Positions 11,253-25,790 of a DNA stretch of 64,000 bases are shown here, piece by piece. The position numbers and the translations under genes are program-made. Under the pieces are notes generated by a model. The model made no database searches. It saw nothing but the letters and a program-made list of their open reading frames with translations, and had not been told where the DNA came from. Every line of letters begins with the position of its first letter. Position 1 is the stretch's first letter. This DNA comes from Isoetes taiwanensis (lineage: Eukaryota > Streptophyta > Lycopodiopsida > Isoetales > Isoetaceae): contig JAJEKV010000014.1 of the NCBI GenBank assembly GCA_021234155.1, positions 12,567,836 through 12,631,835 on the forward strand, written 5' to 3'.

Positions 11253-12469
11253 TCAATATGCTATGCTTCCGACTATGCCCTCACCATCATGCCGTAGACT
11301 TTCAGTTAGCCAAAAACCATCCCAATTCCCACCAACTCTCTGGAAACAAAATCAACATATAAAATATAAGAATGTCGAAATGCTGTTTTCCAAACCTGTG
11401 CTTTATGTCGGTAGGCTACGGACCTGTATTAAAGTAAATTCAAATATTTCTTCCTCCTCTGGCCTTGCACCATGTATTAACACTCTTTGCTTAAAACAAT
11501 GCTGTAAGAATACATGCATAAATAGGTTAATAATAAATTGTATGTGAAAATAATAGAAAGAATCAGCAACCTCATTCACAAACAGACTGCTCAACGTTTC
11601 GCATTTCTTGTGAACAAGCAGAACCCTATATGTGGAATGGTGAAAAATTCTTCGAAAACGTTCAAACTGGAAGAGAGAATCACATAGATACTTTTCAGGA
11701 AAAATAGGGAAGAAAGTCAGAGAACAAAATATGGACACATCTAAAGGACAACCTGTCCAAGATCAAAGCGCCTTCCAAAATATGTTGATCTCTCAAATGG
11801 ATCGAAACCAGCAAACTGAACATCCAAATAAAGCATGCTATTCAGTTCTCTAATATCTAGAAAAAAAAAATGTAAATGAATGGGTGCAGAGTATTATTAC
11901 CCTATACATCACTTCTATTCCATGATCTGCGTATGGTTGATCATTTTGTTGAAGAGCCTCTAATTGCATTAACACCGCACCATGTGCCGTCAACTACCTA
12001 TCCAAGTTCACCAAGGGCCGTCAAACTAATTTTCTAAGCTTTAAAGGATCTGGACATCAACATGTAAGTTTCAAACATACAGCCAAGGAAGGTCCAGCGG
12101 GCTTGTTCCCTCGGTTTTTAGCCCTGCCATAAGGAAACTGATAAGCTCAATGAAGAAATATTTTAATATCTTATGAATAATGATGTCGGCAACATACAAG
12201 CTTTGACGCAGATTGATTTGAAGAACAAATTGCTTATTCTAAACTATGAAGCGCAGATTAGCAAGCTAGAATCTTTAGAAAATTGCGTGTTACCAGGACA
12301 AAGGAAGATAGTCAGGAATATCCATGGAAGAAAAGATTGCACGGTGCGATCTTAATGCTCCACTCCGTCGGCTGGGTCTGTTAAAAGCGGGATGAGGGGA
12401 CGAGCGCGTCTCCGGCGCCATCGGAAAGGAAAGAGGGCATCTGCCCAAACAAACGACGGATTTAGCCAT
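11253..12469 (-). CDS. Seven-exon gene for a probable plastid-targeted protein, DUF4864/NTF2-like resemblance
   Basis: Exons on the minus strand are 12469-12294, 12123-12081, 11993-11901, 11815-11753, 11666-11571, 11501-11424 and 11339-11253. All six introns are GT-AG and 69-170 bp long. The first splits a Trp codon and all others are phase 0. The joined frame is 636 nt with no stop until TGA, giving 211 residues. The N-terminus (MAKSVVCLGRCPLSF...) is rich in Ser, Arg and Ala and poor in acidic residues, as in chloroplast transit peptides. The mature part has MQLEALQQNDQPYADHGIEV, FAGFDPFERSTYFG, FDLGQFERFRRIFHH, GARPEEEEIFEFTLIQ and GGNWDGFWLTESL. From memory this layout resembles an NTF2-like plant family akin to DUF4864. 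The family name is uncertain and no function is claimed. The phase-0 joins and preserved frame argue that it is functional. Confidence 0.8.
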
Positions 12470-13010
12470 AGCCTAATACTGCATCCCGTCGCTCTTTTCC
12501 TCCTCTGGTTGTGAAAGTTGTGTATGACACGTTAATAACTTTTGTACCATGGTTAGAGGGCCCAGCATTTCTTGTGGCCATAGTAGCAAGTCCAGCCACA
12601 CAAACCATTCAAAAAGAATTTGTGTAATTGTATTATTTTATTTTCATTTTTTTCTCCTTTTACTCAGCTTAATGTTTAACTTACAAAAAAGTTCACACAA
12701 ATTTCCTCTCTGCATCCAAATTGCATCTTCTTCTATTTGTTACATTCTGTGAAATTACTTGCATTTTAAAGATTCATGCCTCTTCCATCCTCCATCTCCC
12801 ACTTCAAGTCTCGACACACACAACAATTGCACCTCACAAGCTATCACTTCCCTTCTCTTCAATGTCATGTTGAAAATTGTGCATAAGCAGATGCTCTATC
12901 TACAACTGTCATGAACAAATCCATGTAAATGCATAACGGCCTTCTAAAACACAATACCATGTCGTCACCATCATTGTACTTCTTATCCTTAGTATCTACA
13001 AGAAATTTAT

Positions 13011-13032
13011 CGCGGCGGCCAAGGCCGCCGCG
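13011..13032. repeat. GC-rich near-perfect palindrome
   Basis: Arms CGCGGCGGCC and GGCCGCCGCG flank a two-base AA centre, inside otherwise AT-rich DNA. On either strand it is not followed at the usual 10-12 nt by a CTRR terminus, so a Helitron 3' end is not supported. Its role is unknown. Confidence 0.8.
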
Positions 13033-15679
13033 AACATTTCTCTTACCCAACTCATGGCAAAGTAGATTTTTGTATCAAGTCAAAAAGGATCTCAGCTATG
13101 GGCTTGCAAAATGGGGCTTAAACAACCCATCATGGATCGATAGCATTCATTAACGTAACTTTTTACTTGCAAAAAGAAGTGGTAGCCATCTCTACAAATA
13201 ATTGCTTGTTATCTCATTTCTAGCTTGCAAGGGTCTAGTTTATCTCTCGTATCATCTATGTATAACTGACAACTTAAACATCGTTGGAGAACATTTCAAG
13301 GTAACAGAGTTACACCCTTTATCTAAGCAGTGACAACAATCTTTGGAGACATGATGCCCCATGTTTCAATATCAGACTTTGAATATCTAGAAACAATACG
13401 AGTTCAAAACATGGTATGCCCTTAAAGTATTTTATCATGAAAAAAGCCCTTCATATTTTCTAACTTGCCTAAAGCTCAAACATTAAATGCAACTCTTGAT
13501 AGTTATAGTGCAACTTTTTAACTTCATTTTCGAAGTGGGCTTCATTGGCCCCCTATAGAATGACGAAGGGCATAAATTAGTCTATTATATGCCCACAACA
13601 AAGTGCTCTATGCAGAAGTTCACAAATCCATCACAAAACGATCTTTTATATGGAAGAATACTAAGATAAAATGTTCATTCAAGAGGGAACACAAAGGAGA
13701 AAAACCAAGATAACAGGCCAAAAAATTGGGCAAAGAGGAAAACAATAATAAGGATCAAGATTGATCCACACAGATTATCAAGGCAATGTAGATACCAGTG
13801 TGAGGAGAACTAAAATGACTTGGTTTAATCTAAGCCATTGCGCCCAACATGATCATCCTTAGAGCTTTTCGCACCATTCAAAGCCACTAGACACATACCA
13901 GAATCAAATAAGACTCAAGTTCAAGCCTTGATATAAGTTTCCAGAGAAAAAAGTTAAAAGCTACTACAATTGCAATAAAATGGCAAAGAAATTTAAACAA
14001 TGTTAGTAGAAGAAGAAGAGTGCCTATTTGGAATGGCCTTGATACACTGGTAGAAAGGTTCAAATCTGATACCAGTCAGATCTCAGTCAGATCTTCTCTG
14101 CCTCAGTTGCACAAAAGAACAAAATGCTGACGCAACATTGATATGGTGGAGAGAGAATCATTAATAGTTGCTTGATTCCAACATCCATGGTGCCATATAT
14201 TCAAGATCTCACACAAGGAGAAAATTGAAGCCCATGAGTGCCAAACACAGAAACTAGGCCAGGGAATGTGCTCTGCCCAACATGATCAGATACCAAAAAG
14301 TGCTCTGCTCCAAAACAACATGGAACTTGTCTGCGCAAGGAGCACGGAACTGGTCTGCACAAAAATCTTACTTATGGCAAAAATATCAAATATTGCTTCT
14401 CCGTTCCTTTCTGTGAATACAAAACACAAAGCTGAAGCAAATTCCCTCATACAAATAGAGGAACAACCCATTTGTCGAGGAAGAACATGGTCCAAGACTT
14501 CAAACCAGATAGCAGAGCCGGAAAAGGAATTTTACAGGAGAAATCTTGTTACAGCCGTAGATAAGTATGGAGTTAAACATGTGCTTGAAGACTGTTTTGT
14601 GAAAGATCCATCAACAAACCTTGAAGACAAACGCCACAACAAAAAACAGGCAAGAAGGTAAACAGGAGGAATTTAACCAGAAACGGGACGATTAGGAGAA
14701 CAATAAATCAGAAAAATTTGTTGAAATGAGGTATTCTTAACCAGCTCTACTGCAAAGGACGTAACCAGATTCCTGCTGCAAAAGGCCAAAAATCAACCAT
14801 GTGACTCAAGCTGACAACAAAGCGGTACATAATCTGTACTAAAACTGTGGCAACATAGGGATAATCTGTGAGGACTTCTTTGCCCACTATTATGCCTCTG
14901 ATATTCGTATTGGACAGAAATCTGATCACTTCAGCTTGCGTTGTTAGGCACTCCAACTAAAACGTGAATCCCTAATCCTGCAAAGGCAGTTAAAACGGCA
15001 GAGTTTATATCATAAAGGCGAACTTGTGATATCCCATGCTCTTCAAAACATCCGCAACATATTCTGGCCTTGGCAATCCGGTTACAGAAATTCCAAAAAG
15101 TGCCCCAACATTCAGATTTTACTCCGATTCAAACCAGTGGGAACTTAGAAAATGGGTTTCTACATGTTCGATCTGCTTCACTGCTGACAACTCTACACCC
15201 TAGAACCAGACCCCACAGAAAAACTTGAAGCAGTGATTCGAATAGGCCCTGAGAGCAGCGATTAACAGCCGAAAATGAATCTTAGGGAAAAATCGTGACA
15301 GAGCCTTTGGGTGCAGCAGTTAGGGTCGCTTCCAAATCCGGCAATGGCGGTGCAATCTATCTAGCTCCGGACCTCGAACTTCCCTTGATGATTGATGATT
15401 CCGGGATAACTACACATGGCACACTGCGCTGCATTTAGATTGCGGCGGAGAACCAAGAAGAACTAGTCAAAGGCACGTTTGATTACTTTGCTTAGGAATT
15501 TAGTTGGTATAATAATTTGAGTGTTTCAGCAATGCAAGAGCAAAGGTATAATTGTTTTGGTCTAGAAATACAACCAACCATATAGTAGCCTCCACTTGTA
15601 ATGTAACCTCCACTTGTAGTTCCTAAGATTGAATTGTCACTACATACCTACCTCGTTAAGATGCAATCCATTTAAGCAC

Positions 15680-15718
15680 TACCTACCTACCTACCTACCT
15701 ACCTACCTACCTACCTAC

Positions 15719-15749
<31 letters not shown>
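15680..15749 (+). repeat. Compound microsatellite (CCTA)n(TCTA)n
   Basis: About ten ACCT/CCTA units pass directly into about seven ATCT/TCTA units, an interrupted tetranucleotide array that differs between halves by a single transition. Confidence 0.95.
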
Positions 15750-17318
15750 AGACTCAAGTATACAAACTATTCTTACTAATAAACGCATTCATAGATGTTC
15801 TTCTTACTATGTCACTTCTTAATCTGCGCCCTATTTCCATTTTTGAACACTTCAATTAAGTCATGCACCCATGATTTTTATCTCTTGCTACATGGGTCCA
15901 AGAAATTATCATTGCATCCTCTGCTTGCAACAACATGCTTATTCATGAACTGGTGGATGGAAGTTGTGCCTTTAAGAGAAGCTGCTGCTATAAACACTGT
16001 AAAGTTTTCCTATAACAACATCTGCTGCAACATGTTCTCTCTTATTTGTGGAAGAGATGACCAAGAATGACTGGACGTTAAAGGTAATTTTACTTGTCTT
16101 CACTAAATGCTGAAACAATTAGCATTACCTATAATTGATCACCTTGTAGCAAGCACCACTTGTACCATCTGAAGTACAATGCGGCTACTATAAAACTCGA
16201 AGCACCAAAGCAATCTTTGGTGGAAGAGTACTTACCTAAAACATAAGCCTCTTATAGGGCACGATTTGGCTGAAGCATGTGTCGCATGCTTATTTGGTAT
16301 TGCCAATCTTAAGAAACTAGGAGACTACAAAAATAACTATCAGTAGGCAAGGTTAAAAGGAGGCAAACACACTTATTAGATGGGAAAAGGGCAATACTCT
16401 TCTGGGTTTGATCTACCAAATAGAATCTAGTAAACAGTTCCAGTTGCATTTCCCATACATGGCTTTTTACCCTCCAAGCTATCACTATTTTCAAGTCACC
16501 ATTGCTTTCACTATCTGCAAAACCTCAGCATAATTGGGGTCATTGGCATCAGAAAGGGCTAGGCCCTTTAAAATTATGTAACAAGCGAATAGATAGGTCC
16601 ATACCTTAAAACTTACATGACAACTAGAGGGAATTCAACACCTTGTCACGTCCATTATTAATCAAATTGCGTGGGAGGACAATCGAATATGTGCAACAAG
16701 CATGAACCGCACATATTTGTGGTGTCCAGCCATTTATCTTGGTCGTTATCTAAACGCAAATCATAAACGCAAATCATATATGTATGCATTGCTATAATAC
16801 TTTTCGAATTGAAATGCCACTATACCAACAAGTCCGTTGTGTCAAACGTTGTTCGTACCAAATGTCCTAAAGGCAAAACTCTAGTTAACACTTGTTTCCT
16901 ACAATCTATGTCAACATGGCCACTACAGCTAACCTAATATTTGGTTGTTATATTGGTTTTGGCTTTCAGAACTTGATGATTTTGTCAATTGCTTGTTTCT
17001 CAGTTGAGCAACTTTTGAATCATCTTTATAGATAAAACTTAGTATGTTCACACTATGTCGCAATATCAAGTATTCCAGAAAAAACTCAATTCAAACTCAA
17101 GGGATAACACTACTAGCAAGCACATTATTCCGTAACCAATTTCCTGGGTGATTTTTTGAACGAAAATTGTAGGTTCTAGTCTCACAAAATTTACATAGCT
17201 GATATGGTCAAACAAACTAGGCAAAATTATCTCCGAGAATTTGAAATATAGTGCAAAACTTTGTTTCGTTATATGCAGCCCCATATTCATGGCACATCGT
17301 GAAATTCTGAATCAGCTC

Positions 17319-17900
17319 CTACATTCCAACTATGTGATTTTCTAGAAAAAATATATGCGATAAGTTTCTATTGGATTCTTCAGCAAGGCACTGTACAAAC
17401 AAGAACATAATGTCATTTCTAGCGGAGAAAAATATCCAGAAGGCATAAATGCTAGTTACCTTTTCATTGTCGTGACTGTAAGAATAGAAACATAAGCCAA
17501 AAAATTTCTATAGAAAGAGAAAGTTGTCATAGGCAACCTTGCCACAACGTCATTGCATTGCAGTACCCTAGTTTGAAGTAGCGGTTGTTAGGAAAGTTCA
17601 ACTTGCCATTCATGTAATAGGAATAGTCCTCATTTCCAACTCTAGGATGCCCAAATGTGAAGACCACAGCCACTATTTTTTGTTACCATATTTATCTTGC
17701 TGTAGAATAATAAAATGTGAACAATGTGGCCAATGAGCCACCGAGACTATGTCCCATATATAATTTGGCATTCTTGTTTAAGGCAAGCAGCTCTTTGGCA
17801 TAAGGTGCATTGAACATAGTACCCTGCCCCACATATGTGTATTCGACATAGCATCTTGTAGTAATCACAGCCCAGACCCAAAAAGGCTTTGGCAATTTAG
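17319..17900 (-). pseudogene. Class 3 lipase pseudogene (alpha/beta hydrolase)
   Basis: The minus strand carries LYMGHSLGGSLATLFTFYY, the nucleophile elbow GHSLGG of Lipase_3 triacylglycerol lipases. After a frame change comes VVFTFGHPRVGNEDYSYYM, the family's TFGxPRVGN block. Then come NNRYFKLGYCN, a YDN...KFFGLC segment and an exon-like EESNRNL end. Breaks are visible: a frame change after YYSTAR, a tandem 5-bp duplication (GCAATGCAATG on the minus strand, near 17550), a lost base before the YDN segment, and an in-frame TAG. Upstream exons (PYAKELLALNKNA...) reach about 17895. Nothing convincing was seen of the N-terminus. Its tail-to-head neighbour on the other strand is the ABCC relic. 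Confidence 0.8.
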
Positions 17901-18284
17901 ATAAACCTGTTCAAAATAACAGCTATTTAGGAATTAGCATCTGCAAAATCCAGGTTAAAAAACCAATATAAAAGCACAACTTGTAGAAAAGGATGCCTTA
18001 GACATCACGGTCAATAATTCATCGCAAATCCAGTTCTTTAGTATGCAACATGATTCTGTGCTCTGATGGTTAGAAAAAAACTGTTTAAACAGGAAAACTG
18101 ATTTTAACACAAACATAAACCAGCATGATAGAAGACAGTTGCTAAGAAGGCTAACCACATTGTTGCACATATGATTGAGGTTCATGGGCTTATGCCATAT
18201 TGAACTTACCCATACATCTTTATATGTGTATAAGCGCATGCTCAGACTACCCAATCATATCTCAACAACTGCGTGATTTCTGCA

Positions 18285-20385
<2,101 letters not shown>

Positions 20386-20737
20386 AGTGCGTTATTAAAT
20401 TTGACTGGATGGAAAAGGTCACAAGAAATGCCATGAACTAAAAAATGACATAGTAACCTCATTAACTGCCTGTAGCTCCCTTCCTTCGTAAGATCTGTAA
20501 CCTCCTGCATCCAAAAAGCTATATTCTGGGACAAGGCGACTGTGAAATTGGACATAGGCTTATTAAGTAAGCATAATAGTACAGTGACTTCATATCTTTG
20601 CCCTGTGTATAAAAAACAGCAAAATCGATTCAATCATGTGGTTCTCATACTGGATATGCATATTTGGCCCAAATATCAGACACGCATAATGCCAAATCTT
20701 TATGCCTGAAACTAAATGGTGGAATAAGAATGCAAAC

Positions 20738-21185
20738 CTTCTGGAAACGTTGTTCACGTAAGAAATCAATTCACCAGTCCGATATTCCCTTTGAGTAATA
20801 TAAGCCCATATCCAACAATTTCCAACACGTGCCATTTCTTTCAAGTGAAGAGCGCCCTTTAGGCTTTGTTGCGCCCCTTCCTTAGACAATCCATTATCAA
20901 TGGACGTTTTGGCCACTGGGTTCATGTTGATAATCCCTGTTCTCTCAAATCCAGACTCTCCAGCTCTTACTAAATAATAACTGATCAACTAACAACAGGC
21001 TCGAGATTACACCGTGGCAGTATCATCACTAGCATCTGCACGAATGCTCAAGCTCGCTTGTTGTTTAACTAGCTGGGTATTAATTCTTGTAAGGTTTTTC
21101 GGAACCGAAAGGTTGCAGCTTCTGTTTTGCCGATCCCAAGAAATCCCACAACCATGAGGCTTTCTTAAAATGGCAAATTGCCACA
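20738..21185 (-). pseudogene. Exon-like remnants of an unidentified, possibly plastid-targeted protein
   Basis: On the minus strand a frame at about 20970-20738 reads SKEGAQQSLKGALHLKEMAR, then TQREYRTGELISYVNN, and ends at an AAG|GT donor. It has the composition of a real exon. Upstream (21185-21020), after a TTCTGCAG acceptor, is a basic Ser/Arg-rich frame ending SIRADASDDTATV, like a transit peptide with its cleavage region. The two are separated by stops and only about 45 bp, too short for a normal intron. Lower on the same strand GKDMKSLYYYAYLI follows a CACAG acceptor near 20605. I do not recognise the family. It may be a broken gene or chance. Confidence 0.3.
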
Positions 21186-21849
21186 CTGCAGAAGCACGGA
21201 CCAATTCGAATTTCACATGCTTAACAATACAAATGCTCAAGGGAAGAGGAAAATGCTCATAACAGGTCCAGTAGAGAAGGAACAATCATGTGCTTTGTGT
21301 GTCTGACGATGTTGCTTTGTGTGTGTTATACGGCAGAAGAGCAACAAAACATGACATCATTTTTACCTGCACTGCAACGACATGGTCTCTTGGTTTTTGC
21401 TCCTCTGGCGTTTGCTCCATATCTCCAGAAGATCACATTATAGCTTCATGTCATCGGATGGAACTCGACTGTGGGTTTGAAACCCTAGTAAAGAAATGCT
21501 GCATTTGCCCAAAAACGGGGCATGGAAAGATCTAAGAAAGCAGAATCCGGTTGCCAAGACATAGTCGTACACAGAAAGATTACTTTCATTGCAGCTTTGA
21601 AATGGCTTTGAAATGCAAAAATTTACCTGCCGATAGACTTGCAAACTTCTAAATAGGTTTGAAATAGAATCTACTTCCCACCAGATGCCGCAAGAACAAA
21701 CAAAATGGATATCTGTTCTAGGAAATCTAATCGATGCTAATTTTCGGCAGTGGTGCGGGCTCAACTTCCCCAATGCTACCCTGAACACGCTGGAATTTCC
21801 TTGTATTTTCTCGATCGTAGATCGAATCTAACGATTTAAAGCTGTCCAC

Positions 21850-21956
21850 GTGCACAAAAATCCCAGCTGGCTGCAACGTGGACACTCTGAAATTGCTTCA
21901 AAGTGTCCACTTGCGTTTGTGCAAACGTGCTAAAAAAAAAAAAAAAAAAAAAAAAA
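21850..21956 (+). other. Nested hairpin followed by an A25 tract
   Basis: An outer pair (TGCACAAA / TTTGTGCA) encloses an inner pair (GTGGACACT / AGTGTCCAC). The whole is followed within ten bases by about 25 consecutive A (21932-21956). This looks like the 3' end of a retroposed transcript on the plus strand. No source gene or target duplication was found. Confidence 0.45.
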
Positions 21957-21959
21957 CTA

Positions 21960-24270
21960 GCAGAAACGCAGGGTTGGGGAAATGATAGGGTGGGATTGGA
22001 AAAGTTTGAAGGAAGAAATAGGGGAGGGAATGTAATTTTTGTTTTACAAATTTTTAAAATAATTTTTACAACATATAAGGAGGCCGACTAAAAAAAGAAA
22101 AGGCTGAAGATGTTGAGAAGTATGAAGGTAGTTTAAACATGTTCGAGTTTGAGATGGTAGGGCATGCTACCAATCGTCATGAGTAAACATGTTAGAAAAG
22201 CAGTTCATCCAGGAGCATAATACTGTTAAGAATGGCTATAACAATTTGCGTAGTAATCCTTCAAGTTCTAAGAAGTCAGGTATTTGAGGCGAAATGGGTA
22301 ATTACGATATAAGATTTTAGATGCCGTATGTCTAAAGTGATGAAATAGACTGAACATGACGTAAACATTGTTTTTAGAGTTTGCAAAATCATTTTAATTT
22401 TGCAATTAGTAGTTTCACTCAAGTTTGAAAGAATGTTTAGTTTAGTAGAATAAGCATCTTCAACAAAAGTGCATAAGTACATGAGGTTGATTTTATTGGC
22501 TTTTTTTCTTGAATGTTAATGTGTAGTTAGTTAAACGTTGTAAGCACATGATGAAAATGTTCACATATTTGAAACCTTACCTCTATAAAACCAATTACAA
22601 TATACAATTAGGATAGATTATCCTATTATTAATTTGCTATCAGACACATGCTAAGTAAGCATGATCGTAATTTTCAAGTACATCTAGTAACTCAAATTTG
22701 TCTTGAGAAACATTTATGACATGGCTAACTAACAATACCAAGATTCCATATAGTTTCTTATTATTGTAGATTGTGTAAAGAGTACATATATGTGTAGTAA
22801 AATACCGACAACGATGGATTACAATGTGCATTTGTTTCCTTCTTGATGTATTTGCTTGTTTGATCTAGAAACCTTTGATGTCACCTGTTAGTTATGAAGT
22901 TAGAATTTAGATCCATAGGATGGCTCAACATAACAAAAATAACCACTGCAAGCATAGCATTAGTAGAATAAACCATAGGGAAGAACAAGCATAAGGGTTT
23001 GAAATAAAGAAACCATAAAACTCAAATTTACTCAAATGTGAATATCTGATCCAATTCAATGTCTTCTATAACTGCATGATTAGCTTGACTTTGTCGTGAT
23101 GATCAGAAGTTCTTTCTGACTTTGTTTTGACAAAGGATTTGTCAATTGACCAAATAAGGTAGTCAATTTCTTGTAGATTGATTCAGACTACAACAATTTT
23201 CCAGTCAATATAATACGAGATAGATAATGAAATAAGCCCAAATTGCTAAAAAAAAAAAAGAAGATAGATCAAGTTTCATTATGTATTAGGCTTCTGCAAT
23301 ACCATACAATACCCTCTAAAAGAAGCAATACGATACATCATGAACTTGCAAAGGCAGCAATCCAAGATTGGTTATGGATAATTTAAAACAATAATTAAGC
23401 TACATTTTCCAATCTACTGGTAAAAACAATTTGAGAAAACTGGGAAGTTTAATAGTTACATGTGTTCTAGCATCTTCATATATATATCGACATTTAGATG
23501 ACATGCCAGGAAGTAGCACTAAAACCATGTTATCGATATCCAATTATGATGATTAAGACATTTGACTTAAGTATTAAGAGCCTGCAACTAGTGGATTTTT
23601 TCCTTCCCGAAGGCCATTTCTTTTCTTTTTAGCAATAGGATATGGAATAATGTAAGACACACTTATCCAATTGCCATAGCTAATACTAGTATTGAGTAGT
23701 ACCTTCTGAAAGAAGCTCAGAATAGCTTGTCTACTGTCAGAGATGAGCTAGATTTCTGCAATAATCCAGGACTATCATTGTTTTCTGAATTATTATTCAC
23801 ATAAAATGCATTGTCTCTGCTAGACAGCCCTGTTCTTGATGATCTTGTCATATATGGAGAGAAGCAGACAAGAACCTTTTATGAATTATGAAACAGACTT
23901 TCAATATGCATAGCAAATACCTAAAGACCAAGCACCCAAGAAAAATGGTTGTCTTTAGCTAGGCCATACACCAAGAGAATACTAGAAGATGCATGCCTAC
24001 ACTAAAAATCAAATCTTCTGACAGGCCTCTCCTTCTGAGCAACAAACTGCATCGCAAGAAAGCAATGATATAGTTCATCCAAAGAATGGAGGGATGATGC
24101 AAAGAGATAGAAGAAAGCACCTGGATTTATGCACCTAATGCACATAAAGTTACTGCTGCATCATATAAGCCACTGCACAACTTTGGGATATCTAAGACTG
24201 CATAGCCATAAACCTTTAAAAAGGTAAAATGATTTCACTTTTGGTGATGTTTGTGGCAATGATCATCTGC
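21960..24270. other. intergenic, no supported gene
   Basis: AT-rich sequence with one further short A-run near 23250. I searched the minus strand for the missing downstream exons of the dioxygenase relic (the DHG motif) and did not find them. Confidence 0.5.
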
Positions 24271-24276
24271 TACAAA

Positions 24277-24554
24277 TTTAAATTTTGTTGTGCCCAACAG
24301 GTACTTAGTTCTTTTGGCAATGGCAGGCTCACCAGGAGCATTATATTTAATCTGGATTTTAAACCTAGTTGCAAGAAATAGCAAAATCCAAAGAAACTAG
24401 GCCTAACCTTGTAGAAATGAGAAGGAAAACCACCAAAGTCATATATCATGCCATTGTTTAGTGTCATGGAGACAACCGGGTCTCTAGTATTCCAATGCGC
24501 TGAGATCATAAGCCCTCGGAAAGAAACTTGCTTCTGATTCTTGACCACAAAATG
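24277..24554 (-). pseudogene. Two exons of a LigB/DODA-type extradiol dioxygenase
   Basis: Exon 24554-24408 (147 nt, phase 0, preceded by ATGCAG and followed by GTTAGG) encodes RGLMISAHWNTRDPVVS and NNGMIYDFGGFPSHFYK. Exon 24351 to about 24277, after ATCCAG, continues IKYNAPGEPAIAKRTKYLL. The ISAHWET-like block with its metal-site His, then YDFGGFP, then KYxAPGxPxLAxR is the order of plant 4,5-DOPA dioxygenase-like proteins of the LigB superfamily. The N-terminal SHGSP block and the later DHG block were not found nearby, so I call it a fragment. The open frame and clean splice sites suggest recent truncation, or distant exons that I missed. Confidence 0.7.
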
Positions 24555-25790
24555 CTGCATTTTATTCAAAGAAGCAGCAGAGCTGCATTTGATTCAGAGA
24601 CGCAGCAGAGATGTTAGAAAGCTTGGAAAACAAATTGGAGCAGAGAGCCCTTTGCAGCTGCAACAGATGAGCTATGGCATCAGCTTTAAGGGAATTTGGG
24701 GCTGAAATCACACTACGGCTAAACCCAATTAATTACGTAGCAAATTTGGACGCATGTTCAGCCTAAAAATAGTTCTGTCATTTGCCCCATATCACACTGC
24801 ATCAATGACCTGTGACAGCAACGAATTCTGATCAAAGCTCTTCGTCATTGCTGATGATCTTTCTGATTTCCACTATTTTCATATAAGATCAGTCTATCTC
24901 TACTGCCATCTGGGTCGAAATTACTTTCTGCTCATATGTATGCCAAAAGCCACGCCACGGTTTCCCTAAACCTGCCTGAAACCACAGTTCTAAATTTGAA
25001 AAGACATCAGAATGCTACACCATATGGTGTACTCTACATAAAAAAAATCGCAAAACTCATTGTCTTTCACAGCTCTGCCATCGATTTTTACATCCGGTTT
25101 TCACTGATTTTCCAGCGATCTTCAAACATCTTCCACTGGTTCCAACGGATTCATTTTGACTCCAGTGATTTCTATAAAACTCATCGGCAAGCCTGCAATT
25201 CTAGAAAGAAGAAGAGCCGGTCGACATCGGGTTGGACACAGAAGGATGTCTCTAGTTCTGTCAACGTTGACATCTGCAAAAACCTAAGTCCTGCGTCCAG
25301 TCCCCATTTGTAAAGGAAAGCTCATTTTGTATGCCAGGTTCATGAAACATACCTGTAGAAGATTTGTCGTTGAAATCATTGCATTTTTGTTTCTACCTCC
25401 ACGCTTACGCCATAATCTAACATGTCCGGACATTATATTTGCAAATCCAAGGGGCAAGGGAGCGTCGAAGCATCCTCGGACAAGGGCGATTTAAAGAAAG
25501 CTTGTCTTGGCTTGGCCATGGCTTAAATAGAAGAGAACAGAAGGTGGAGATTAGAATGGCGGTGAAATCCGAGATCGAAATAACGGAGAGGTCGAATACT
25601 CCACGTGACAAATACTTCCTTTTCTAATTTTCCGACCCTACGATCGTAAAATAATTAATCGGACGGCTAAAAACAAAACAGTGATGTGGTACGACACGGG
25701 TATAGCCTTAACGCAGAAAGTGGGCGGGGGGGTTAGGCAACCCCGCTAAAGAAAGAAAAATTTGAACACAATTACATATGAGTTGATAAG

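Larger units (their letters stand above)
12470..17310. other. intergenic, no supported gene
   Basis: Immediately upstream of the seven-exon gene this should include its promoter, but I see no clear TATA box at a standard distance. The rest is AT-rich with short meaningless frames. It contains a GC-rich palindrome (13011-13032) and a compound tetranucleotide microsatellite (15680-15749), listed separately. Confidence 0.5.

Noticed and set aside
12173-12355. 60-codon plus-strand frame over the seven-exon gene
   Set aside because: It is the antisense shadow of exon 1 and intron 1 of the minus-strand gene.
13011-13060. Helitron 3' end at the GC palindrome
   Set aside because: No CTRR terminus at the expected distance on either strand and no Rep/helicase nearby.
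15680-15749. Direct tetranucleotide repeats as a CRISPR-like or regulatory array
   Set aside because: Simple microsatellite without spacers; the genome is a plant's.
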